This document shows, piece after piece, positions 46,201 through 56,287 of a DNA stretch of 64,000 nt. The position numbers and the translations under genes are program-made. The stretch is from Parelaphostrongylus tenuis (Eukaryota > Nematoda > Chromadorea > Rhabditida > Metastrongylidae), in assembly GCA_019055375.1 (NCBI GenBank), contig JAHQIW010007361.1, positions 248,001 to 312,000 on the forward strand, written 5' to 3'. The notes under the pieces were generated by a model. The model searched no databases and was not told where the DNA came from. It was given only the letters and a program-made list of their open reading frames with translations. Position 1 is the stretch's first letter; each line of letters starts with the position of its first letter.

Positions 46201-48723
46201 TCGAAGATAAGTCTTGTTCAGAACTCAACAGAATTGAACATCAATGATTTGCTTGCTAGTTTGGAAGATGAACCGTTGCGTCAAGCACTCGCGAATTGGC
46301 AATCAAACTTGATGTTTCTCATACATCTACTCTGCTAGCTCATCTCCACCAGCTTAACTATTTCTTTTACTTCAACATAAAAACCCCTTAACTTCAACAT
46401 AAAAACCGACGACAGGATCTGCACGTACTCACTGAAGACAATCGAAATTTGTTGCCAACTATTCATCAATCCGCCACTGACCGACCAATTTTGGAAACGC
46501 GTTGTGACTTTGGACGAGAAGAGGGTGTCGTGGACCTGGTCGTCCACCACAATCGAGACAAGCAGTGGGTTCAGAAGGGTCAAGCTACGCCGTCAGTTTC
46601 AAAGCACAACCGACCTGGCGAGAAGGTCATTTTTTGTGTTTGGTGGAATTTTGAAGGAGTCGTGCGCTTTGATTTGGTACCGAACGACAAGTCCACCAAC
46701 GCCGAAATCTTTTGTCAGCCGTTAGGCCGAGTCTACAGCAAGCCTAAAAAGTAGTACCCGGCTTTGTTCAACATAAAGCGCGTTTAGATTCAGCAAGACA
46801 ATATCAAAAAGACCAAAGACAAGTTTGATGAATTGAACCGAATCGAGGTTCGCCGCATCCCGCCTACAGCCCAGATTGCGCTGCATCCGACTTTGGCCTT
46901 TTCCGATCAGTGTAACACTTTTTGAAGGGTTACTGATTTGAATCGTTCGAAGAAACTGGAGAAGCATATTAGGAGCTTTTAATTCAAAGTCCAAGGACTG
47001 CACGTCGAAAAGATCCGAAACTGGGCGGACCGATGGCAGAAAGTCGTGCAAAACGATGGCTTCCAATTCGAAGGATAGTCATTGTTATTTTTGTTTGGAA
47101 TTCATGTATAAATCTTCAGTTTTTCACAAGTGCCCCAAAATCTTTTTCCAACCTTATATGTGCACAAAAATCATGAAGGGCCTATAGAAAAACGTTGGGG
47201 ATCTGTAAAATAAGAGAGCTAAAGAATTTTTTTGAAATGCAGAGAAAGAGCGATTTATAGAACGGAAATCGCAATGAAAGGAAGCAGTCTTATATAAAAC
47301 TGTAGGAGCGGCCGGTGCGCTATACATAGATGTTGCAAAGAGTGTGGCGAAAATGAAGTGTCACTCACTTCGCAACGAAACCAGAAGTCGCTATCTGTAG
47401 CACGAATGTTGAAGGTGACCTGCAACACACGTATGACTGCTGATTTGATTCTGAGTCCAGGTCAAGTCACGCCTAGCCCTTCCAACCTTTTAAGGTTGGC
47501 ATATAGGTGTCAAACTTGCTTGGAAGACTGAAATCACGCTGACTTCGCAGATCAGAAGATACTTCAAGTTAGTAAATTTGATAATTTGTAAATCAAAGTA
47601 ACATAATCTCATAACGTATAGCCGTTCTGAGGCTATTTTGGGACTATAGAGTGCTAGAACAGTGTTTCGGCCTTTCAGCCTCATCATAGCACGGTGCCTT
47701 TTGTATAAGCCAATCCATTGTAAGAGGATATACTGCCTACATATAAAGGCATCGACGACAGATACTACACTGGTCACACAAAGTGAAAATAGCACTTTGC
47801 ACTGCAGAGATAGCAAATCACATATTTCGACGACTCCGCCTTCTTCAGAGCTGATGATTCAAGATGATTGATCACAGTCGTTCGTGCTCGTTGTGGTCTT
47901 CGTTATCATTGTCGATCAAGAGGAATCTTTTCCGGGGGGCACCGCTCAGATCTGACGACGCCATCACATACAGAACAATTATTGATAAGTGGTTTTCCAG
48001 TAATAATACTTTGGTTTTCAGCGAACAATTATCCATCAGTACATCTAACTGATTCAATAGTGATACCCAAGTTAAAGGAAAGTCAGTTCTCAAATCTTTA
48101 TCACTTTTACGCTCTGTACTAGCCAGTGATAAAAACGGCTTCCGTAGGAGAGAATTCGTACGAAAAACAAAGCAAAATTATTGCATAATTACTTTGATCA
48201 GCAACTTTCCTCTGCATAAGGGCGTCACCGAGTGATGTTCTTCATCTGCCTGAACAGTGCCTACCAAAAATTGTTCTTCTCAATCGAGAACGAAGACGAA
48301 GAATTTGAATTGAACGAACAACTGTGTACAATCAACTGCATTCATCGGTATGGAAGACCTAACGTGCCGGAACGTTATTCCAATGGATTTATTTTTACGA
48401 ATTTTGTGTCATTGGTTCAGTTAGTAAAGATATATAAAGGTAGGAGCACTCCATTTTTAGCTGACTCAATGTGAATAGATTTTCAGTACGAGCACTATTC
48501 TGAAATTCGTCTTACCACTGCGGCTGGGTTTATTTCGGAACTTGGCGGTCAGAGTGGCCTCTTCATGGGATGTTCGGTGATGAGCGTCGTCGAACTCATC
48601 ATTTCCATTTTGCTGATTTTTACCGTTTGTGCTCAGAGGTTTTATAGGAGATACATCCGTAAATCACTTCCCTGTAAATCACGTATTACCGATAACGCCA
48701 CGAACCACCAGAACAGGCAGTAG
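34222..48723 (+). CDS. DEG/ENaC (degenerin-family) sodium channel subunit, 12-exon model
   Basis: Subunit of a trimeric, amiloride-type cation channel of the plasma membrane, judged from family motifs. Model exons: 34222-34316, 34409-34550, 35300-35431, 38281-38359, about 39540-39651, 43357-43431, 43479-43587, 43684-43821, 44221-44380, 44436-44614, 44680-44793, 48487-48723. Phases agree and give about 523 residues, normal for the family. Seen in order: cytosolic N terminus with the His-Gly gating motif (residues 72-73), TM1 (about 88-110) starting FWIAV, the post-TM1 segment YPTLVFCPK, IAGSGFDN, then CCSIFEPTYVMLRGRCF (198-214). The Cys-rich extracellular part follows, with NCTLPYF and CLVACKR, then EASFTELQYE, and TM2 (about 469-493) with GGQSGLFMGCS. 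The filter triplet is Gly-Cys-Ser (473-475). The stop is at 48721-48723. Uncertain points are the exon 5 acceptor (no AG) and the exon 8 donor (gtctac). I cannot name the paralog. Confidence 0.85.
36176..36315 (-). CDS. HSP70-like exon, antisense inside DEG/ENaC intron 3
   Basis: A 140-base open exon bounded by an acceptor (AATAG, exon from 36315) and a strong donor (GATG|GTAAGT at 36176). It starts in phase 2 and ends in phase 1. The translation carries the end of the HSP70 nucleotide-binding domain: a VQ..L...ETFFGG.K stretch, then NPLDEAILCGARFQG and YLTDG. This parallels the conserved FF.GK....NPDEAVA.GAA.Q....L.GD signature. HSP70 proteins are ATP-driven chaperones of about 640 residues, and this is only about 46 of them. 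A possible following exon near 35850-35943 (minus) reads VAPLHQLG and NGTKT, loosely like the next HSP70 strand (V.PL.LG), but its phase does not fit. I saw no other HSP70 exons, so it may be a decayed fragment. Confidence 0.5.
37085..37330. repeat. Dispersed repeat C in DEG/ENaC intron 3
   Basis: GAACTTTTCATAAGGTTGTT, AGTAACCATTCATAAGC and GGCTACAACCCTACGTTGCC match the 20.7 kb copy. Confidence 0.5.
38685..39430. repeat. Dispersed repeat C in DEG/ENaC intron 4
   Basis: Family words GGTAATCATTCAAAAGCTTA, AACGCTTTGAAATTCAAAAT and AGAGCTCTATACTGCGAGAA are seen. The open frame at 38988-39272 belongs to this repeat, not to the channel gene. Confidence 0.5.
40268..40839 (-). CDS. 3' exons of a possible multi-pass membrane protein, antisense in DEG/ENaC intron 5
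   Basis: Two exons splice in frame on the minus strand. The first, 40597-40536, ends GCGGAG|GTGAGC. The second, 40399-40268, follows a strong acceptor (TTTGTTTTCTCACAG) and ends in TGA. Together they read as a hydrophobic segment (MAVSSFLAYVAMAE), then STNVFIFTCGFNYWRILI, then a polar tail ending INTTVDQ. The N..FIF....F.YWR arrangement resembles the end of TM7 plus the following Arg in rhodopsin-like receptors. That assignment is inference from one segment only. A further 36-base exon, 40839-40804, fits the phase and has a GTAAGG donor. A SINE lies just beyond it (40850-41060) and I could not follow the gene further upstream. Confidence 0.35.
40850..41060 (+). mobile_element. tRNA-derived SINE, family 1, in DEG/ENaC intron 5
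   Basis: The 5' end is decayed. The body GGTACAGCGGGAGGCCACCG and tail GACCAGATATGCATTCAATC closely match the copy at 27135. Confidence 0.6.
41590..42525. repeat. Two foldback family B elements in tandem, DEG/ENaC intron 5
   Basis: The first unit (41640-42030) pairs GAGCACTTATACAGTGCGAG with the mirrored GCAATGTATATGTGCCC. The second (42060-42525) pairs GGGCACTCTTACAGTACTAG with CTAGTACTGTGTAAGTGCTC. Each unit has arms of roughly 150 bases around a spacer. Confidence 0.65.
42745..43125. repeat. Foldback family A in DEG/ENaC intron 5
   Basis: The outer arm TACCTTTCTTTCGATG with CCACGCTCAAAT and TATTTGAGCCACCATGTCAT is mirrored at 43040-43125 (ACATGACATGCTGGCTTAAA, TTGAGCGTGGCC, GAGAGAAAGGTA). 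Confidence 0.7.
45881..47154 (+). mobile_element. Full-length, inactivated mariner element in the last DEG/ENaC intron
   Basis: Inverted termini begin CGGTTGGAAAAAAAGTTC at 45881 and, read on the minus strand, AGGTTGGAAAAAGATTTTGG from 47154. TA dinucleotides flank both ends, the expected mariner target duplication. About 1.27 kb is the usual length of an intact element. The interior is transposase-like on the + strand but spread over several frames with stops. It has a helix-turn-helix part near 46120-46330, TLDEKRV near 46503 (catalytic Asp kept), IFCVWWNFEG near 46630, QQDN near 46795, and YSPDCAASDFGLF near 46863-46900. The gene is therefore dead although the termini are well kept. It lies in the intron between the last extracellular exon and the TM2 exon, in the host gene's orientation. 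Confidence 0.85.
47600..47720. repeat. Foldback family B arm in the last DEG/ENaC intron
   Basis: GTGTTTCGGCCTTTCAGCCT, CATCATAGCACGGTGCCTTT and AAGCCAATCC match one arm of the 42.1 kb unit. No opposite arm was recognised. Confidence 0.4.
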
Positions 48724-49065
48724 TCTAAAGCTTAGATAAGTTATCTTCTTCGAAGTTGTTTCTTTGTCTGCAGATTTACTAGATTTATCCATTTTCATCA
48801 CTATTTTGATGTTAAGACTCAAAATGCTTTGAATGAGACTCTTTGCCTTTGCGGAAAATATTCCTCTTAGAGAAAACGAAATCATGAAAAGGCAGCTACA
48901 GCAGCAATGACTTTGTATATGCTTAATATCATTGATTTTTTTACTAATCAAAGTGTTTGAAGGAAATGACCGAGAAAGTCAATTTGGTCTAGTCCTAGTA
49001 ATTTCGTGGTTCTTAGCGTTAGTGCGGCCCTGTGCATTATGGCTTTCTTCCATTCTCATCATTAG

Positions 49066-49378
49066 AAGTTCGATTTCTATCATCGCTTACCATTTTATGA
49101 GGTTTTGAACGACTTTGCTATTCATTTTGAATTCTTCCGTAAGTAGAAGGTAATATACTCTCCTCGTATTTGTTTGACATTCTTGCATTTTTTATATTTT
49201 CTCCTCACTGATTTTTTCAGCGACATGGAATGTGAAATATAAATGTTCAAAGATAGATTTTCATGGCATAGAGCGATCAGATAGATTTCTTTGTGTTAGA
49301 ATGTGCAATTTCTTACAATTTCAGGTGATAAGCATCGTATCGCTTTTCCGATATTTCAGAGTAGCGTCATTGTGTTAG
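49066..49378 (+). CDS. Candidate two-exon terminal segment downstream of the channel gene
   Basis: Exon 49066-49138 (acceptor CATCATTAG, donor TTCC|GTAAGT) reads FYHRLPFYEVLNDFAIHFEF. It joins in phase to 49221-49378 (acceptor TTTTTTCAG), which stays open for 51 more residues to TAG. An AATAAA signal lies 43 bases after the stop (49421-49426). The family is not recognised. The segment starts 340 bases after the DEG/ENaC stop, so it could be a separate small gene or an unlinked chance chain of splice signals. Confidence 0.28.
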
Positions 49379-49429
49379 TCCACTGGTCAGTTTAAGTCAT
49401 TACGTTAGCAACAAAATGTCAATAAATGT

Positions 49430-49830
49430 TATAAAAATAATGATGAAAGGATATATTGAAATTTGAGCGTGGTCTAAACAAAGCACTCGAGATAAAGGTG
49501 TAATTATGATAAAAGTACCAACCAATGATCAATCGAGTGCACAACACTCTGTGTTAGGTAAATGTTTCACTTGACATAGAGTGTAAAGCGTACGTCGTCG
49601 ATAACTCTCTATAAGGAGTGTAAGGCTCCCGAGAGAACTGACTATATAAAGACCGACAGATGACGGGTTCTGCCCGGCTGATGAGTCTGTAAGGACGAAA
49701 CACGTGTCTCGGGCTGTACAAGAGCCCTAACCAGACCACATGACATGTTGGCTCAAATAATGATGAAAGAATATATTGAATTTTGAGCGTCTAAACAAAG
49801 CACTCGAGATAAAGGCACAACTATGTTAAA
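49430..49830. repeat. Foldback family A, one inner arm with two outer ends
   Basis: Two direct copies of an end (ATATATTGAAATTTGAGCG near 49450 and the similar 49770 copy) flank one inner arm (GGTTCTGCCCGGCTGATGAG, CTGTACAAGAGCCC, ACATGACATGTTGGCTC). The matching left arm has been lost or replaced. Confidence 0.6.
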
Positions 49831-50699
49831 AAAGCCTTCAATAATTTGTGTCAGCTCAAGAATAAATCATCAGTTCACTTATTACTGCTTTCGTAAAACT
49901 ATTCGTTTGCAAGTACGGAAGTTCACAATAAATAGAGCATTGGGGAAGCGAAAATGTTGCTAGCTCTAGCTCGAGTGAAATTCTCCTCACTTACCTCGAG
50001 CCCGTTGAAAAGCGTTCTGAAACCGAATCCATATTGAATATGTGGGCGCTCATCTATGTTGGAGTTATTTGCCAATGATTTTCTACGCGTTCACAGGCCG
50101 GTAAGAACTGAAAATGTGGTAAGAAATGAGATCTGGTTGACCATGATCGAGATGGAACGAGACACTTGAGTGTACTGAATAATGTCACTGCTACAATGCT
50201 ATCTGATATTTACTGAAGTCAAACGAGTGTCATATTCTTCAAGCATTGATCAGTAGCTAGAAGCTGCATTCTCTATCTTCTATATTTACGATGAAGCATG
50301 GAAAAACCTGAACTTACTCCATAGTTCCTAATTCTTTTTGAAGTGATATGGAAATAATTTTTTCACCAAAGGCCACGGTTCACACACTGGCAGATTGGCT
50401 ACGTAGGGTAGTACTGACTTGAAATATGGCAGGGTACAGTTCAATGTTGGTACCATCACTTGATTTACCCAGTTATATACGAAGAACGTTGATTTCCCTA
50501 AAAATCACTGATTCCATTAAACCAAGGGCCATGATTCTTCGTCAAGAATTACGTAGAAATACGTCGACCAGCTTCTAAGTTATTCCGCTCTTTCAGAACA
50601 CGATTATTATCGCATGTTCGTCATGTCGAATTATCGAATCAGTTGAATGAGTGCATTGAAAGTATTTGCTGCTTTGAAGGTGGTGACTGTTACATATGA

Positions 50700-51635
50700 A
50701 GGATGCGCAAAAAGTTCGCACAATTTTCATTCTGTTAATTATAGCATTGATATGATATTTTTTATTGAAGCTGGTAATTTTATTAAATTCTCTGTTCAAT
50801 TTTGGTCTAGAACCTGTTTTATTCATCTGTCCAATTTTGTTGTGCTCAAGTTATGGGTCGCAAAATGAACATATCGCAGTAGTTGATTTGTAAGATGCTC
50901 GCACCGTAATTTTGTCCCACGAGCGTGTCAAAGCCGTTTTAGCGCGTCTACGGTAGTATGGCGAGTGGTCGAGACTTCTTCCTCCAGTATGAACCACACG
51001 GAGTAATCCAATGGGTTGAGATCCGGCAAGTTTGCGGCCAAATTTATTTGCCCCAAACGCATAGAAACTGCTCTTGATTGATGACAATCCTTAAGCAGAC
51101 CGAATGCGCATAAGCCCAGTCATGCTGAAGCGTAAATCCGTCGGCGCCAAAGTGTTAAGTACTCTGAGGTTTCAGTACGCCAAGTAAAACTTGCTGCTGA
51201 TAGCTGACAGCTTTGACATTGACGTTTCCGTTGATGAAGACCAACGGCGTCTTTCCGGTGACGCAAACGTCGGCCCAAATCATCGCAGAAGCCGGAAATG
51301 ACTGTAGCCTATGGTTTTTGCTACTGTGGACTTCTGCTGACCTTTACTTAGAAGCTGACGTCGATTCTGGTGATTGCGCAAAAGTTCGGCTTTGACGTTT
51401 GCCCAAGATTAACGAATGAGGTGGAAACATGTACGAGCATCTTCTGCAACTCGATTACTGTGAAACGTTGATATTTACGATAACTTGAGCACAACTAGAT
51501 TTAGACAAGTAATTAAAGCACATTTTAGACCAAAATTGAGCGAAGGATTTTAAAAAATTACCAACATCAATGAAAAATATTACATCAATGCCAAAATAAA
51601 CGAAATGAAATTTATATGAACTTTTTACGCATCCT
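50700..51635 (-). mobile_element. Tc1-like element with terminal repeats, inactivated
   Basis: Inverted termini AGGATGCGCAAAAAGTTC (50700) and, on the minus strand, AGGATGCGTAAAAAGTTC (from 51635) bound about 0.94 kb. The minus strand encodes Tc/mariner transposase text: DVCVTGKTPLVFINGNV near 51270, LQHDWAYAH near 51125 (catalytic Asp block), and LPDLNPLDYSVWF near 51010. Several frames and stops inactivate it. The N-terminal DNA-binding part is mostly missing. The NPLDYSVW ending fits the maT/Tc-like branch. Confidence 0.75.
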
Positions 51636-51924
51636 GCATTCTGAAATATCAGAGCGCACTAGAGCCTTATCAGTGGCACAAGTTGTAGCTTTCCCTCGAG
51701 AGCGTTTTTCCAAGCAAATCCTTTCTCTTTCTTGTGGAAGCATAGAACTCTTGTTTTTTTGGAAATCGTGAACATTATATTTCGGATCTCATGGAACGAC
51801 TTTTATGCTTTCTTACCTACATTTATCCACATTTCACTCACGTTTACCATGCATTTCCTATATCAAGAGCACTCACTTCTAAACATGGTTATGAATAGCC
51901 GTCAATAGTCAATAATCAATATAG

Positions 51925-52665
51925 CTTCGTCATAATAAACCATATACCATTTTGTATTTCGGATTTGAATATTACGAGCTAAATGTCCCAACTGTGGCTG
52001 AATTCCATGACTTATACCTCAAAATAATCAATGTGATGGTAAGTTACAGTGGAATGGATAGCTTGCCAAAAATAGGTTGCACACTGCATGCGATTCCACT
52101 AACTCTCCCCAATTTTCCATTATCAGTATATTTCAGGAGTCGGAACCTTTATAGAACACAGAAATTACTTTATTCTATCTTTTAAGAGTCATCAGTGTTT
52201 CTATCACCTTGTAATGCGCTATGAACACCATTTATCAAGACAGCGTTTGTCACTGGACAAGGGCGGTGTCCAGGTGTTCTATGCATTCCGGTTTAGTTGA
52301 TTGGTCTCAAGACGAACTATCGTGTTTTGTCCTGTTCCAGCTTCTCTAGGTAACTTCAATAGAATCATCAGCAGCCTTTTGCGGCTGCCCATAACAGGAT
52401 GAAAGACCTGATCCGCCACGTGCTTCCGATGCATGTCATTCCTCCCTACCCATGTGAGTAATTTACCTTCCCAATAGTTTATTTCGGTGTATGACCGATT
52501 CTGAATTATTTATAGTTATTATATGAAGCGGTTGCTAACGTTCAATTGAAAAGAAATACACTAACAGTGCATTGGATTGTTACGGCTCACGTGTCAGACT
52601 CAAATAATGTGGTGGATTGCTATTTGTGTGAGGTTCACGAAATATGGTTACTTCACATTTGTTAA
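51925..52665 (+). CDS. Unrecognised three-exon gene fragment
   Basis: Exons 51925-52038 (acceptor AATATAG, donor GATG|GTAAGT), 52372-52453 (acceptor ATCATCAG, donor CCAT|GTGAGT) and 52568-52665 (acceptor CTAACAG, stop TAA) join without a phase clash. They give about 96 residues. Visible stretches are YTILYFGFEYYELNVP, a basic amphipathic segment HNRMKDLIRHVLP followed by IPPYP, and DCYLCEVHEIW. I do not know the family. Stops in the other frames and GC-rich codon use in the middle exon favour coding. The start codon is not identified and an upstream exon ending in phase 0 is required. Confidence 0.35.
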
Positions 52666-52847
52666 CAGTCATGTTGATCAATGATATTCCAGAAAACACA
52701 AGAGCACATTGTCTTGATTATTGTGCATTGCTCGTTATTATGCTAGATATCTCGAGAACTCTATGCTTGATGACGGAGTTCTTGTAGACATTGTAAAGTT
52801 GCTAGGTATCAATTGCATGGAAAAGTGCACCTGATTAAATAGAAAAA

Positions 52848-53465
52848 ATGAGATGGATGTTTCTAGATGAAAACTTGCGTGGTAGCACGCTCACAAGCAA
52901 TGCCGAAAGGGAGATCGGTGATGAGATAGATGGCAGCATGGAAGACAACAGATTTGTCACAGACACTGGGTCAGGTAAAGCTCTCTCATCCGAAATCTTA
53001 TCCTTCTATGACGACAAGCAGGTGTTCAAAGCGATCTAATGCTCACATGCAAGGAGTTGGTCAACTTTTATGAACTGTCCTTGACGAATCATTACGAGGT
53101 GATTGGAGGGTAGGCAATTATCTGTGACGAATAGAAGATAGTTGGTTGGAAAAAGACTATAGACTAGTGTTGTGGAAAGGATATGAACATTTAGGTGGGC
53201 GTTTTTCAACATAAATATTATTTGTACACCATTTGCACATTCTTTTCGAAATGGTGTCGTGAATTTTCTGACCAGTGCAGGTAAACTTACTTGGATAGAT
53301 CAAGTAGAGCCATTGCAACCTCGTAAACATTGTGTTGAGTGCTACAGAAAGATGGCCACTGTTTTAGTTCTGCATATGCTGCAAACTAAAACGCCATTTT
53401 GTTTGAATTGTTACAAATCTGTTCATCAACGCTGCAATAAACGCCCTAGACTCAGCTCCGGTTGA
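52848..53465 (+). mobile_element. Possible piggyBac-type relic
   Basis: 53259-53465 ends with PRKHCVEC, then TPFCLNCYKSVHQRC, then a stop. The FC..CY...H ending resembles the cysteine-rich C-terminal domain of piggyBac transposases, although the middle CxxC pair is absent. 52848-53039 encodes an acidic stretch such as might start one. Catalytic Asp blocks, TTAA flanks and termini were not found, so the assignment is tentative. Confidence 0.3.
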
Positions 53466-54069
53466 TCTCATTTATTCAGCTTATGTTAATATTGTTGATT
53501 GTGTCATTATTGTATATTAGTAAATGTTTTACGTTTCCAAAATATTGTGAATAGTGCAATGAAATTGTTACAAATTGCTAATGACAGCTACTGATTTCTA
53601 AAGTGAATTGTTTCAGGCATGTTGTTGACTGATTAAAAAATGTTTTCAACAAATTTTATCAACAAATTATTTTTAACATCAAAAAATATGTGAAAAATTT
53701 ACGTGACGAAAATGCAGAAAATGAGCTTTTTGAATCTACGCTTGCAAAACGTTTGAGACAAGGCGAAAAAACAGCTAAATGGCTTTGCGTTTCCAGGTAA
53801 GCAGCTTTTTTAGAGGTAGAAATTTTAGGACTTAAGGACATAAGCATTCCTTACAATAGAATTTTGCTTGTAGATCTATCTATTTTACCGATAAAGTATG
53901 CTTAGAATTCAAAATCCATTTGACGAGAATGGGTAACGTTTGCGGTGGAGGCGAAACAACGCACTCCTAGAGTAAAAAATGAGAAGTGTAAAGCTGGCGC
54001 CGAAGAATTCTTGGGGGATGTACCATTCACTTGTCTTCAAATTACATACTCGTTTAAGATGATTATGTG

Positions 54070-54265
54070 TATATCTGGCCTTTACAATGACTCCCTGTGG
54101 CGCACAGAGATATTTAGCTAGTGCTGCTTAAGCTCCTAGACAAGTTTGGCACAAATTCATCGACTCGAGGGGATTAAAAGCTTGGTGAGCTATGAGTGCG
54201 ACAAAGAACTAATGACTTCGCTGACGATGCAAAACACCTCTAACCACTGCTCCATATGTGCTCTT
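54070..54265 (-). mobile_element. tRNA-derived SINE, family 1, minus strand
   Basis: Read on the minus strand it aligns with the 27135 copy from the head (AGCACATATGGAGCAGTGGT) to GTCATTGTAAAGGCCAGA. It is more diverged than the + strand copies. Confidence 0.55.
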
Positions 54266-55744
54266 AAGCATAAAGTCTTTTTTTCAATAAAACTTAATAC
54301 AAAACTTTTTTCATAAACAAGGATCAATACTTAATTTTCCAGTTTTCGAGCTGGTGAAAAATAACTAATGGTCAATGAATAAGCTTTGCTGAGTGGAAAA
54401 GAAGAGAAAGTACAAACACATTCACACGGTGCTACTGCATTCCATTCAGTTCGTAGGGATTAGTAGGCCTTTTCAAAAAAGCTGGACGGTCTTTTTATTG
54501 AACTATGTTTTCATGTGTCCCTTAAGTACTATTCTATCTAATTCAGTTTAGAATATCACTACATAACAACAAAAATTCCGCTGCGAAGTCCAAAAAATGG
54601 ATTACGATTGCAAAACCTTCTATTTTATTAGTTAGGAAAACGTAACATGAAGGTCGAACCACATACCAAGCACACCATAAGAATCGGCATTTTTCAAGTT
54701 ATCGAACGACTATGAAAACATGGCGAAAAAAAAGAAATGTCAAAAAACTGTTGGAAGTGTGTTCATTTCTAGAAAGGCGTGGTTTCTCTTGTTGAAAAAT
54801 AGTTTATTTCTCAACAAATGGCCTTCTTTCAATCAAAAACGCACAAAAATCTTCACGGGATTTTCTTTAGTGATAATTCATCATGGATAATGTTAGTGCT
54901 CTTTTGAAACCTTAATTTGCCAAGTAATATCCCCCAATTCCCACTTTTTATTCTTGCGCCGTATAAACTCTGATGCGCGACGGCACGAACCATGGGTCAA
55001 TATGACCCATATGGTTCCCATCACTTCAAAGATCACTTGATTTGATATTTTTCTTTAATTCCTATTTTTGTGCCAAACTGTAATTGGTCATTGTTTAAAG
55101 TATGCTAACCTTGCAAAATACTTTGTTTCTACAATGGCGCTCAGTAATAAATGGAAGAATGTAGCTCTCATGTCGAGTGTTATGGAAGTTTGAGAGCTCG
55201 CACTTGTTTGAATCACTTGAGCACTATGATAAAAACAGAAAATAACTCAGAAAAGCTAAAACAGCGAGAATCTCGACCTACCATCAGAAGAGCGGAAAAC
55301 CCATGAAGTTCTTGAATCCATGGAGACTGGCATTTGTTACATTTGAGCTCACTTCATGCTAATCTAACGTGTTCAAGGTATTTGGCGGATCTTCCTGTTG
55401 TATCACATCATTTTTGTAACAGATCAAGGACTTTAGCAAAGAGAAAAGCTTGTACGAAGCAGTTAAGGGTCGTGCATGACTCACGTGCTAGAGGTCTGAT
55501 TTTGCCGCTCGGAATGCCCTCACTTCATTATTTTAGGGTAAACAGTTGGTGCCATTTTCGGCTAAGAAACAAAATATATGCTCTAAATATAAGGTACGAA
55601 AAGGTCTTGCTTAAGCTGCTATAAATTATGAATTTATCCACTCCTTGTTACCGCGAATTGAGTTGAATGCACAAAAATCATTGTTGCATAGATCAACACT
55701 CACCGCTTATCTAAGCTCTAACATACAGAATGATGTTTGAACTC

Positions 55745-56000
55745 AATCACCAAACGCAGTCTAAGCAAGGGTCGTGGACGAGTACTTCTGGTGCTCGCTG
55801 CTGTGCAGCGGGGCTTAACCACCCCCCCCCCCCTCAAAGACTCTCGCGAAGTTAGCGACAAAACGCCCTATGGAACGCCACTGCCAGGCTATCCTCGAGA
55901 TTACAAGATGAGTGCTCAACCAATATTTTACGACATTCAAAAAAAAAAAGAAAGACGAACTGCTTGGTAGAAGTGTTAGGATCCGCAATAAGAAAAATTG
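55745..56000 (+). repeat. Dispersed repeat D
   Basis: GCCCTATGGAACGCCACTGC and CTATCCTCGAGATTACAAGA are followed by an A-rich stretch (AAAAAAAAAAG) and the tail TAGAAGTGTTAGGATCCGC. A run of 12 C (55822-55833) lies inside. Confidence 0.6.
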
Positions 56001-56287
56001 TGAATACGGATTAATATAAGTGCTAGAAAGAGTATAAAGTCCAAACAAGTTCAAGAATAATGCTAATACCAGAAAAGTTTCTACAATTAGCAGATATGTT
56101 ACAAATCGCAAGCGATCATCTTTTTTGAAATCTTGAAAACATACTGAAATGCCTCAAAGTCTTCACTGCCACCATTGTAAGTCGTCGGCAGTTTGGTCAC
56201 ATTACGATTAGGATAACGTCCACAGTGACATCTTTCCCCGACACTTGTTTAGAACTGAACTCTATGATAAAAGTACCGAAATCTTTT

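Noticed and set aside
48232..48474. Open frame with NEQLCTINCIHRYGR and NFVSLVQLVKIYK, first read as a channel exon
   Set aside because: Exon 44680-44793 joins directly in phase to 48487 giving the family sequence EASFTELQYEHYSEI, so this stretch is intronic.
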